From contig MTNG01000081.1 in NCBI GenBank assembly GCA_002011395.1, positions 1 to 5,933 of the forward strand: 5,933 nt of DNA, given 5' to 3'. Under the pieces are notes generated by a model that was given only the letters and a program-made list of their open reading frames with translations, was not told where the DNA came from and ran no database searches. Within the stretch, counting starts at the first letter, position 1, and each line of letters opens with the position of its first letter. Both the position numbers and the translations under genes were made by a program. This document shows positions 1 to 5,891 of the stretch, in pieces. Source of the stretch: Candidatus Aciduliprofundum sp. JdFR-45. GTDB lineage: Archaea; Thermoplasmatota; Thermoplasmata; Thermoplasmatales; JdFR-45.

Positions 1-1529
1 ATTTCCAGTTTCTCCAGGAAGCCGTCGCCGCCGAGGGGTACGCGGGCGGAAGATTTCACAAACCGCATTTCCCTTCTGCGCAGATTCTCAAGGGCCTCTT
101 TCACCGCCTCGCGCGCCGCCGCGACGATGGCGTCCTCGCCACCCCCCGCCCCAACGGGGTTCACGTCCACCATGCTGACGTTCACCGTGTGGTTGTCCGT
201 GGAGAACACCTCCGCGTCGTCCACCAAGTCGGAGACAGCGTCTTTGATTCTCCTCCGCACCTCCTCCAGCACGTTGTTGCCGTCCAGGAGCACGTAGGCG
301 AATCTGAAACCGTTCACCTCCACCGCGAGCGCGCGTACGCCTCCATCGCCCATGGAGGGGTGGTCCACAGCCGTCTCTCCGCAGCCCACTCGCCAGTCAT
401 CCGCGGTTTCAACCCCCGGCGGTGGAGGGAGGTCAACATCATCCAGAACCTCCGCATGCGTGCCGAAGGAATTGTGCGCGTCTATCAGGACAGCGTTTTC
501 AACCCTATTTCTGAGTCGCCTGTAAACGGAGTGCCTCACATCGTCAAATGAGCCCCTGTGTGGTATGAGCGCATAGAGGTGGGCAGGCCCCCACCTCTGA
601 TAGAGAACCTCCACGCCGCCCGCCCGCAGACGCACGGGCCTGGAGATGCGTGATATCTCAGCGCCCTCCGCGTTTAGAAGCGAGCGCAGTAGAGTCTTCA
701 ATCCCTCCGTGGTCGTGTTGTCGTCGTGGCAGGTGGCCGTGTGAAAGACGAGCGCCCTTTTTCCAAGGACTTCCTCTGCCCTGCGGACGATGTCGCTGCT
801 GCCGATTCTCCCGAAGGGACCCGGGTGCACGTAGGGGAATATGACCACGAAGTCATCGCTCCACAGGGCGTATATCTCCCGCTCCTCCTCCCTGTACATG
901 TTCGCGAAGAATGAGTCCAGTTTCTCCGCGGTCTCGTCGTCCTGGCGGGATAGGTGATTCACGAAGTCCCGTATGAACTCGCGAGGGGATACGCCCAGCC
1001 CCTTAAGAACTGTCCTCTCCCCGATACGGAGAGTTGCGAGGCCGAGAGCGAGCATGGACGTGCCCATAAGGGCGTAGGCCCACAGCATCCCGACGTTCAG
1101 GACATACAGAACCGGCAGGAGCAGCGGCACGGGGAGGAACGCCAGGAGCCACCCCCTCCTGGGGAGGAATGTGGCATACGTAAGAGTTCTCAGAAAACTC
1201 CAGTGAGAGATGGCAAGCGGGAGGTAGACGGGGAGGGATAGGAGGCGGAACGCCATGGCATAACCGCATGTGAGCACCGCGTTCACGGAGTTCAGGAGGA
1301 TGATCCTCCTCAGGGGAAAGTACTCGCGGGAGATGTGGACCCAGAGGAAATCCACCGCGTTGACTATGGCGTAGGCCATGCCTATGAAAACCACGCCCCC
1401 CGTCCCGGATATGAGGTACACGAGGACGAGGGTCACGGCAACGGTCGTGCTGACGGTGAGCCAGGGGGATGGGGCGCGGAAGAGGAACCTCCTCAGCCCT
1501 ATGAGGTATCGCTCGCCCCTTATCTTCAT
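1..1529 (-). CDS. DUF2070 family archaeal membrane protein (3' end beyond window)
   Basis: The first 509 codons are open without a stop and the gene leaves the window at its left edge; from memory the family is near 600 residues, so a C-terminal part is missing. The N-terminal ~170 residues are strongly hydrophobic, with about six possible membrane segments (roughly 22-41, 43-60, 76-97, 99-115, 126-146, 148-168). A large soluble domain follows. Its polar motifs are HPGPFG (235-240), GSSD (243-246), CHDD (267-270), DAHN (350-353), TDNH (444-447) and NPVGAG (457-462), a pattern I associate with DUF2070. Function is unknown; clustered His/Asp/Asn residues suggest a metal or substrate site, which is inference. 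The ATG overlaps the upstream gene's TGA as ATGA, and a purine-rich GGGGAGGAG lies just before it, so translational coupling is likely. It is the third visible gene of the leftward operon. Confidence 0.85.
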   Translation of the reverse strand, partial: MKIRGERYLIGLRRFLFRAPSPWLTVSTTVAVTLVLVYLISGTGGVVFIGMAYAIVNAVDFLWVHISREYFPLRRIILLNSVNAVLTCGYAMAFRLLSLPVYLPLAISHWSFLRTLTYATFLPRRGWLLAFLPVPLLLPVLYVLNVGMLWAYALMGTSMLALGLATLRIGERTVLKGLGVSPREFIRDFVNHLSRQDDETAEKLDSFFANMYREEEREIYALWSDDFVVIFPYVHPGPFGRIGSSDIVRRAEEVLGKRALVFHTATCHDDNTTTEGLKTLLRSLLNAEGAEISRISRPVRLRAGGVEVLYQRWGPAHLYALIPHRGSFDDVRHSVYRRLRNRVENAVLIDAHNSFGTHAEVLDDVDLPPPPGVETADDWRVGCGETAVDHPSMGDGGVRALAVEVNGFRFAYVLLDGNNVLEEVRRRIKDAVSDLVDDAEVFSTDNHTVNVSMVDVNPVGAGGGEDAIVAAAREAVKEALENLRRREMRFVKSSARVPLGGDGFLEKLE

Positions 1530-2548
1530 CTCTCCTCCCCCTCCATGACCGTTCTGATGGACGCCATGCCACCCACCACCAGGTTGAGGTAGAACACAAT
1601 CCCCCTCCACAGGAGTATGACGTTCGGAAGCACACCGGGGGGAACGGAAGAAGAGAAGAATCCGTAGAAGACGAACTCCGCTATGCCGCTGCCTCCCGGA
1701 GTTATTGGGACGAGCGTCAGTATCACGATTAGAACCTGTGTTGTGATGACCATAACGGGGTCCACGCTGTATCCGTAGCCGAGGAACAGGACGTACGGGA
1801 TGAGCATATCGCATAACCACATCAGAACTGTGGGCAGGAGCGATGCGAGCAGCACCTTTCTGCGCGTGGTGAACATCTGCACCACGGCATCGCTGTAAGA
1901 CCCGATGTTCCTTATGAGGCGCTCGCTCAGTTCGCTGACCCTTTCCTCGTCCTTCAGGAGTCTTTTCAGAGGGGCGCGGAGACGCTCCACAGCCCTCTCC
2001 AGCAGGTCTCTCCTGACGGAGAACACCGCGAAGAGGAATATGCCCACAACCATACAGCCGAGCGATATGAAAAGGAATTTCACCAGGATAGGGTTGGTGA
2101 CGGATAGCCCCGTGACCAGCATCAAGAGGGGAGCGGCCACGAGGAAGACGATGAGGTCTATTATTCTCTCGGTAAGCGTTATGGCGGTGGCCTCGCCACC
2201 CGTGATCTCCTCGTCGGTGTCTTTCAGCATCTTTATTCTGACTGGCTCCCCGCCTATGTTGGAGGGGGTGATGGCGGCCACGAAGGCGCCCACGAGCACA
2301 ATCTTGAACGCGCGGGGAAGCGAAACGCTGTACCCGGTCACCGCCGAGAGTATCTTTATGCGAAGGGCCCATAGCAGGAGAAAGCAGAGGTGCAGTGCGA
2401 GGGCGAGCAGAAGGTACAGCGGGTCTATGGACGTTATGGCGGAGAGCGACGGGGTCATGCCTGACAGATAGTATATTATACCTATGGAAAGAATGCTTAT
2501 CACGATAGACGCCACCAGCAGCGCTCTCCCCCTATTCAAGGTGCTCAC
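1526..2548 (-). CDS. UPF0104 / LPG-synthase-TM-like integral membrane protein (flippase-like)
   Basis: This 340-residue polytopic protein has about eight to nine membrane segments (near 9-29, 41-60, 81-98, 129-148, 155-176, 232-256, 264-284, 307-328). Family signatures are visible: TPSNIGGEPVR (94-104), TERIIDL (126-132) and PITPGGSGIAE (281-291). They match the membrane domain shared with the N-terminal part of lysylphosphatidylglycerol synthase (MprF). The C-terminal aminoacyl-transfer domain of MprF is absent, and the length fits the stand-alone archaeal form. Such proteins are thought to move or bind polar lipids or lipid-linked sugars; the substrate here is unknown. The start is GTG at 2548. 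Two in-frame TAG codons lie directly upstream, so no earlier start is possible, and AGGA lies about 9 nt before it. It overlaps the glycosyltransferase end by 17 bp and the DUF2070 start by 4 bp, so it is an internal operon gene. A TTG three codons downstream is a weaker alternative start. Confidence 0.88.
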   Translation of the reverse strand: MSTLNRGRALLVASIVISILSIGIIYYLSGMTPSLSAITSIDPLYLLLALALHLCFLLLWALRIKILSAVTGYSVSLPRAFKIVLVGAFVAAITPSNIGGEPVRIKMLKDTDEEITGGEATAITLTERIIDLIVFLVAAPLLMLVTGLSVTNPILVKFLFISLGCMVVGIFLFAVFSVRRDLLERAVERLRAPLKRLLKDEERVSELSERLIRNIGSYSDAVVQMFTTRRKVLLASLLPTVLMWLCDMLIPYVLFLGYGYSVDPVMVITTQVLIVILTLVPITPGGSGIAEFVFYGFFSSSVPPGVLPNVILLWRGIVFYLNLVVGGMASIRTVMEGEER

Positions 2549-3611
2549 CTACTATTTCCTTGACGCGTTGAATGGTGTCCTCCATGGTCCACCCATGTCG
2601 GGGAAAGCCATGGGTTCTTAAAGCCGTTTCGTATCCCTCGCGCAGGCGGAGATGCTCCTGGTCCTGGGTGTGGGCCCACCCTCTCCTGTCCAGTACGTGT
2701 GCTATGTACTCCTGCTCCGGCTGCCCGGGCGTCGGCACGAGGAAAGCCCTCTTCCCGAGGAAGAAGAGATCCATCACCGTGGAGTAGCCGGAGCGGGAGA
2801 GCACGACCCTGCTCCTGCTCATGAGGGTCTCCCTCTCCTCCGTTGAGAGGTAGGAAAGCACCCTCTCCCCATCTCCTCTCCCGCCGGGAACGCCGAGGGA
2901 GACGTAGTAATTCAGCCCGTCAAGGTCGTCCAGCTGGGACAGAACCATTCTCTCAAAGATGGTCCTCTGGGGTTCGGGGCCGGATATGGTTATGAAGAGG
3001 TCCACATCCTCTGCCACGTCCCTCCTCCTGAGGGAGGTTATGGGGCCTATGTAGAATACCTTATCCCGCGGCACGAACCGCAGGTCGTGGGACATTATGC
3101 CCGTCATCCCCCGCTCTTCAAAATCGGGAACCAGAACGCCCGTGAAGTACTTGGCTATGAACGCCGTGTAGACCTGCGTGAGTTCCTCCAGAAGGCGTAC
3201 GCGCCACGGGTTGAGTATCCGCAGTTGATGTGTTATGAGGAAGGAGGGTGTGTGCGCCTCAAAAACGCCGTACCTGTTGTCCGAGAGGACCAGCCGATAA
3301 TGATTTTTCCTGTGGAGGGCGAGGTATCTTCTGTGCTCTTCTATGAGTGAGGATGCCATGCGGGGCAATCCCAGAACCACTCTGGGGAAGAATTCTTCCC
3401 TGTGCTCGGGATACCTGAGGGGGTAATCCGGCAGGTCCACAAAGCCCACGTTTTTCCCGTGCTCCTCCAGTTCGCGTTTCAGAAGTTCCAGGGCACGGCC
3501 GTGGGATATGATATCCACCTCGTGTCCCTCGTCCAGCAGCCATCTGATTATGGGAAGGGTGCGCGTGGCGTGGCCGAGGCCTATGGAGCACACTCCGCAG
3601 GCGATCCTCAT
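2532..3611 (-). CDS. MJ1255-type glycosyltransferase (GT-B fold, MurG-like)
   Basis: This 359-residue, apparently soluble protein is complete. It has a GT-B layout. The N-terminal Rossmann half begins with SIGLGHATR (9-17), the glycine-rich acceptor-side loop seen in MurG-like and MJ1255/VC2487-family enzymes, followed by SDNRYG (110-115) and ITHQ (126-129). The C-terminal donor-binding half carries SGPEPQRT (210-217), SRSGYSTVMDL (272-282) and PTPGQPEQEYIA (293-304). The last two form the typical nucleotide-sugar pocket of GT28-like enzymes. The likely reaction is transfer of a sugar from a nucleotide sugar to a lipid or envelope acceptor on the cytosolic face; donor and acceptor cannot be read from the sequence. 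It is the first gene of the leftward operon, and the membrane protein downstream would fit handling of its product (inference). No Shine-Dalgarno precedes the ATG. A TATA box centred 27 bp upstream suggests a leaderless transcript. Confidence 0.88.
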   Translation of the reverse strand: MRIACGVCSIGLGHATRTLPIIRWLLDEGHEVDIISHGRALELLKRELEEHGKNVGFVDLPDYPLRYPEHREEFFPRVVLGLPRMASSLIEEHRRYLALHRKNHYRLVLSDNRYGVFEAHTPSFLITHQLRILNPWRVRLLEELTQVYTAFIAKYFTGVLVPDFEERGMTGIMSHDLRFVPRDKVFYIGPITSLRRRDVAEDVDLFITISGPEPQRTIFERMVLSQLDDLDGLNYYVSLGVPGGRGDGERVLSYLSTEERETLMSRSRVVLSRSGYSTVMDLFFLGKRAFLVPTPGQPEQEYIAHVLDRRGWAHTQDQEHLRLREGYETALRTHGFPRHGWTMEDTIQRVKEIVGEHLE

Positions 3612-3633
3612 TCACGGTGAGATGTTGGACTAC

Positions 3634-3649
3634 GGATATAACGTTTTTT
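3634..3649 (-). promoter_or_regulatory. Archaeal TATA/BRE promoter of the glycosyltransferase operon
   Basis: Read on the minus strand, an A-run (AAAAAA, BRE-like) is followed by CG and GTTATATCC. The TATA core (3634-3642) is centred 27 bp before the A of the glycosyltransferase ATG at 3611. That is the usual archaeal TATA-to-start distance, so transcription would begin at or next to the ATG. The absence of a Shine-Dalgarno supports this. A second AT-rich box at 3664-3673 reads as CATATAAAAC on this strand and could be an alternative, but it lacks a purine-rich element upstream. Confidence 0.6.
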
Positions 3650-3703
3650 GCCCGGGGCCGCTGGTTTTATATGGACCGGGAATGTCCCCGAGCGCGGGCA
3701 GAA

Positions 3704-3732
3704 TCCGCTTCGGAAAAGATTTTATAAGCGGA
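3704..3732. promoter_or_regulatory. Inverted repeat enclosing the rightward BRE/TATA (possible operator)
   Basis: TCCGCTT (3704-3710) and AAGCGGA (3726-3732) are a perfect 7-bp inverted repeat with a 15-bp spacer. Half-site centres are 22 bp apart, about two helical turns. The spacer holds the BRE-like GAAAAG and most of the TATA box, and the right arm overlaps the TATA box end. A dimeric regulator bound here would block TBP/TFB. An inverted repeat of this size can arise by chance in a region of this length, so this is only a candidate. Confidence 0.3.
3713..3728 (+). promoter_or_regulatory. Rightward BRE/TATA promoter
   Basis: GAAAAGAT followed by TTTATAAG closely matches an archaeal BRE plus TATA box and is the best rightward promoter in the intergenic region. 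With usual spacing, transcription would start near 3749-3751. That gives the gene at 3879 a leader of about 130 nt, long for an archaeal mRNA. A weaker AT-rich element (AATAATAAT, 3822-3830) could instead start transcription near 3852, giving a short leader. Confidence 0.55.
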
Positions 3733-3748
3733 GCGTGTGGAAGGTTAT

Positions 3749-3787
3749 ATGGTGGATGGCGGGGGTGATTTGTCATTGGATGTGTGA
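3749..3787 (+). other. Possible 12-codon leader mini-ORF
   Basis: ATG at 3749 opens a 12-codon frame (MVDGGGDLSLDV) closed by TGA at 3785-3787. The ATG lies 24-25 bp from the centre of the TTTATAAG box, where the transcript should begin, so it could be translated as a leaderless start. No Shine-Dalgarno precedes it. The stop lies 8 nt before the sequence complementary to the downstream Shine-Dalgarno. Such a short frame can easily occur by chance; there is no homology evidence. Confidence 0.2.
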
Positions 3788-3795
3788 AAGAATTC

Positions 3796-3872
3796 ACCTC
3801 CGTATACTCTGAACCCACAGGAATAATAATTCGCATAGGGAACACGCCCCCGAAATAATCGCAAACGGAGGT
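3796..3872 (+). promoter_or_regulatory. Leader inverted repeat covering the Shine-Dalgarno of the 3879 gene
   Basis: ACCTCCGT (3796-3803) is an exact reverse complement of ACGGAGGT (3865-3872), which contains the strong GGAGGT ribosome binding site 6 nt before the ATG at 3879. In a long-leader mRNA these could pair (8 bp, 61-nt loop) and hide the site. A smaller hairpin, GTGAA-AGAA-TTCAC (3784-3797), overlaps the left arm by two bases and could compete. The complementarity is directly visible; the regulatory role is inference and depends on transcription starting upstream of 3796. Confidence 0.35.
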
Positions 3873-3878
3873 CCACAC

Positions 3879-4442
3879 ATGAAAAAGATCAGAGTTCACC
3901 TGTCCTTGGATCTCATCGGTCTGATACTGTTCTTCGTGCTGAATCTGCCGTATGCTCTCCTACAGTATCCTCTCTTCGTCAAACTCGGAGAGTGCAACGA
4001 TATAGTGAGTTGTTACATCAGGCAGTTGCTCAGTTTCTACTATATGGTGGAGCAGGCGTTGAGCGGTGATCTGGCTAGCATATGTGTCCTACTAGCAGTA
4101 ATAATTTCAATATTAACTTTCCTCAACTACGGCTTCCGTGTATTTGAATACGATGAGAACCGCTTCTGCATGAGGAGCATGTTTGAGAGGAGGTGCTACG
4201 GGTGGGGGGATATAAGGAAGGTAATAATAACCACGAAACCGGGGGCGAAATGGATTGATATCGTCACTTACGACAACTTCTATTACGGCCCTTACCACGG
4301 AGCGCTCCACCAAGTCCTTAAGGAGATGAGCGGGAAGCATCATTTCAGTATAGAGGTCATAGAAGACCCTGCTGATATAGTATCCTCACTGAGGGAAACA
4401 CGCAGGGAACACGGAACGCGTATGATGTTCTTCCAGCCATAA
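3879..4442 (+). CDS. Unrecognised small membrane protein with a PH-like cytosolic domain
   Basis: I do not recognise a named family for this complete 187-residue protein. The basic N-terminus (MKKIRVH) is followed by a hydrophobic segment at about 11-34. A ~28-residue loop with two cysteines (39 and 45) comes next, then a second segment at about 64-84. This predicts both ends in the cytosol and the loop outside. The tail after residue 86 (FRVFEYDENRF, then RRCYGWGDIRKV at 104-115) resembles the strand-strand-'W-x-D-I' pattern of bacterial PH-like (bPH2/DUF304) domains, here without a full match. The start is well fixed by GGAGGT 6 nt upstream. The DNA is AT-richer than its neighbours (22 of 60 bases at 4081-4140 are G/C), which could reflect membrane codons, recent acquisition or weak constraint. 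The gene stands alone between two promoters; no function can be assigned. Confidence 0.75.
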   Translation: MKKIRVHLSLDLIGLILFFVLNLPYALLQYPLFVKLGECNDIVSCYIRQLLSFYYMVEQALSGDLASICVLLAVIISILTFLNYGFRVFEYDENRFCMRSMFERRCYGWGDIRKVIITTKPGAKWIDIVTYDNFYYGPYHGALHQVLKEMSGKHHFSIEVIEDPADIVSSLRETRREHGTRMMFFQP

Positions 4443-4490
4443 TTGGAGGGTATAATAAAAAGAATGTCAACTTAAGACCATCCATGCCGG

Positions 4491-4504
4491 GCAAAGTTTT
4501 AATA
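4491..4504 (+). promoter_or_regulatory. BRE/TATA promoter of nmd3
   Basis: GCAAAG (BRE-like) followed by TTTTAATA (4497-4504) is centred about 30 bp before the nmd3 ATG at 4531. Initiation would fall around 4526-4528, leaving a leader of only a few bases. The AAAGGAT directly before the ATG is too close to serve as a normal Shine-Dalgarno, so the mRNA is probably leaderless or nearly so. Another AT-rich stretch (TATAATAAAAAG, 4451-4462) lies further upstream; no convincing terminator for the preceding gene is visible in this gap. Confidence 0.55.
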
Positions 4505-4530
4505 CCACGCCCATTTAGGACAGAAAGGAT

Positions 4531-5556
4531 ATGAAGTGCATAGTGTGCGGCGGGAGAGAGGCGGTCGCAGACGGCCTCTGTGAGGAATGCCTCCGTGAGA
4601 GGGTAGCCCCATTCCGCGTGGACCCCCACATGGACATAACGGTCTGCCCCCACTGCGGCGCCGTGAGGGAGAGGAGGGCATGGCTCCCCGTGGATGATCT
4701 GATGGCGCACCTGGAGTCGTTCGTGAGGCGCCACGTGGAGGTCTCCTGCACACTTGATAAGCTGGAAATAGAGGTCACGCTGGGCAGGGAGGAGAGGAGG
4801 GTCTTCCCCGTCACAGTCGTCGCCACGGGCATGTACCGCGGCGTACGGATAACATCCGAACTCCACTCCACCCTTCGCCTGAAATCGGAGGCGTGTCCCA
4901 CGTGCTCCCGGTACTTCGGAAACTACTTTGAGGCGATACTGCAGTTGAGGGCCGAGGGCTCTTTCAGGGAGGGAGAACTGGAGGATATAAAGCGCGAGGT
5001 GTACGACCTCGCCGCGCGCATACGCGAGGGCAACCGCAAATTCTTCATAACGAAGGACGGGGAGATGCACGGGGGCTGGGATTTCTACCTCAGCGACAAG
5101 CACGAGGCGAAGAAGATAGCGCGTTATCTGGGGGAGAAGTACGGTGCAGACGTGGGCGAGAGCCCGCAGATAGGCGGACGGAGGGACGGTCAGGACGTGT
5201 ACAGGGTCACGTACTCCGTGCGTCTGCCGCCCTACCGCGAGGGGGACTTCGTGAGGTTCAGAGACGGCATCTATATGGTGATGAGGACCGGGGGGAAGTG
5301 GGTCAAGCTCATAAACGCCGTGGATGGTAGAACGTGCCAGGTCAAGAGGACGGACTTCGGCAGGGAGATGAAACTCCTCGCCACGAGGGAGGATGTGGAG
5401 AGCGCGGTCGTCGTCTCATACACGGACAGAGAGGTTCAGGTTCTGGACCCGCGCACCTACGAGACAGTGACTATACGAAGACCTCCCGGCTTCTCCGGGG
5501 AGGAAGAGATACGCGTTGTTAGGATAGAGGACGAACTCTACGGTGTTCCGAAATGA
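4531..5556 (+). CDS. nmd3: Archaeal NMD3 family protein
   Basis: This 341-residue protein is homologous to the N-terminal and central parts of eukaryotic NMD3, the adaptor that binds the joining face of the large ribosomal subunit and exports it from the nucleus. Archaea have no nucleus, so a role in late 50S maturation or quality control is inferred. Four CxxC pairs form the zinc-binding region: C3/C6, C17/C20, C39/C42 and C122/C125. The family signature follows the last pair, with NYFEAILQLR at 131-140. GGWDFYLSDK (181-190) marks the conserved central domain, and a region of short beta strands (about 234-335) fits the OB/SH3-like C-terminal part. The eukaryotic export-signal tail is missing, as expected for the archaeal form. 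It has its own promoter and overlaps the following Nudix gene by ATGA, so the two are probably cotranscribed. Confidence 0.93.
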   Translation: MKCIVCGGREAVADGLCEECLRERVAPFRVDPHMDITVCPHCGAVRERRAWLPVDDLMAHLESFVRRHVEVSCTLDKLEIEVTLGREERRVFPVTVVATGMYRGVRITSELHSTLRLKSEACPTCSRYFGNYFEAILQLRAEGSFREGELEDIKREVYDLAARIREGNRKFFITKDGEMHGGWDFYLSDKHEAKKIARYLGEKYGADVGESPQIGGRRDGQDVYRVTYSVRLPPYREGDFVRFRDGIYMVMRTGGKWVKLINAVDGRTCQVKRTDFGREMKLLATREDVESAVVVSYTDREVQVLDPRTYETVTIRRPPGFSGEEEIRVVRIEDELYGVPK

Positions 5557-5891
5557 ACGTTGTCGGGCTCATAACGCGAGACGGCGAGTTTCTCATGGTT
5601 TACAACCCCGTCAAAGACGGATGGGAACTTCCCGGCGGGAAGGTGGAGGAGGGAGAGACGCCGGAGGAGGCGCTCAGACGCGAATGCATGGAGGAGGCGG
5701 GGGCTGAGATAGGAGCGCTCACACCCCTCGGACGGCTGGACGGGGAAACGCTCGTGTTTCAGGCACCGCTCATCCATATGGGGCGCGGCGAGATGAGGGC
5801 CGCCCTGTTTGCAGAGCCCCCCGAAGACACGGCGTATCCCCGTGAGGAGCTGGAGGAAATAATATCCCTGTGGCGCGGATGCCGTGTATAG
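5553..5891 (+). CDS. Nudix hydrolase
   Basis: This short (112-residue) Nudix protein hydrolyses a nucleoside diphosphate linked to another group; the substrate cannot be told from the sequence. The Nudix box is intact at residues 29-51: G29, E35, R43-E44, E47-E48 and G50 fit G-x5-E-x7-R-E-U-x-E-E-x-G-U, and the glutamates E44, E47 and E48 would bind Mg2+. The two 'U' positions are Cys45 and Ala51, smaller than the usual Leu/Ile/Val. DGWELPGGKVEEGE (22-35) is the typical lead-in. It is at the short end for the family, with no extra domain and no ADP-ribose-type proline at about 15 residues after the box. The ATG overlaps the nmd3 stop (ATGA) with no clear Shine-Dalgarno, so translation probably depends on ribosomes finishing nmd3. 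A second in-frame TAG follows at 5898-5900. Confidence 0.93.
   Translation: MNVVGLITRDGEFLMVYNPVKDGWELPGGKVEEGETPEEALRRECMEEAGAEIGALTPLGRLDGETLVFQAPLIHMGRGEMRAALFAEPPEDTAYPREELEEIISLWRGCRV

Noticed and set aside
189..551. 120-codon plus-strand frame near the left end
   Set aside because: It is antisense to the conserved DAHN-to-TDNH region of the DUF2070 protein and shows no motif of its own.
1003..1635. 210-codon open frame on the minus strand
   Set aside because: It lies wholly across the DUF2070 start and the end of the flippase-like gene in another frame. Its translation is rich in Arg, Pro and His with no family motif, which is typical of a shadow frame in GC-rich DNA.
1905..2471. 188-codon open frame on the plus strand
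   Set aside because: It is antisense to the flippase-like gene, whose membrane segments and motifs are clear. The Ser/Arg-rich translation is what the complement of such a gene gives, and it shows no motif.
3644..3649. TTTTTT on the plus strand as an archaeal terminator
   Set aside because: No rightward gene precedes it. On the other strand it is the A-run of the glycosyltransferase promoter, which explains it better.
3612..3878. tRNA, C/D-box RNA or CRISPR repeat in the intergenic region
   Set aside because: There is no cloverleaf with a T-loop GTTCRA sequence, no paired C and D boxes at suitable spacing, and no regularly spaced repeat.
3630..3899. 89-codon minus-strand frame filling the divergent intergenic region
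   Set aside because: It would cover both promoters and the Shine-Dalgarno of the 3879 gene, and it shows no domain. Regulatory DNA explains the stretch better.
4357..5103. 248-codon open frame on the minus strand
   Set aside because: It is antisense to nmd3, whose CxxC pairs and family signature leave no doubt about the coding strand. It has no recognisable domain.
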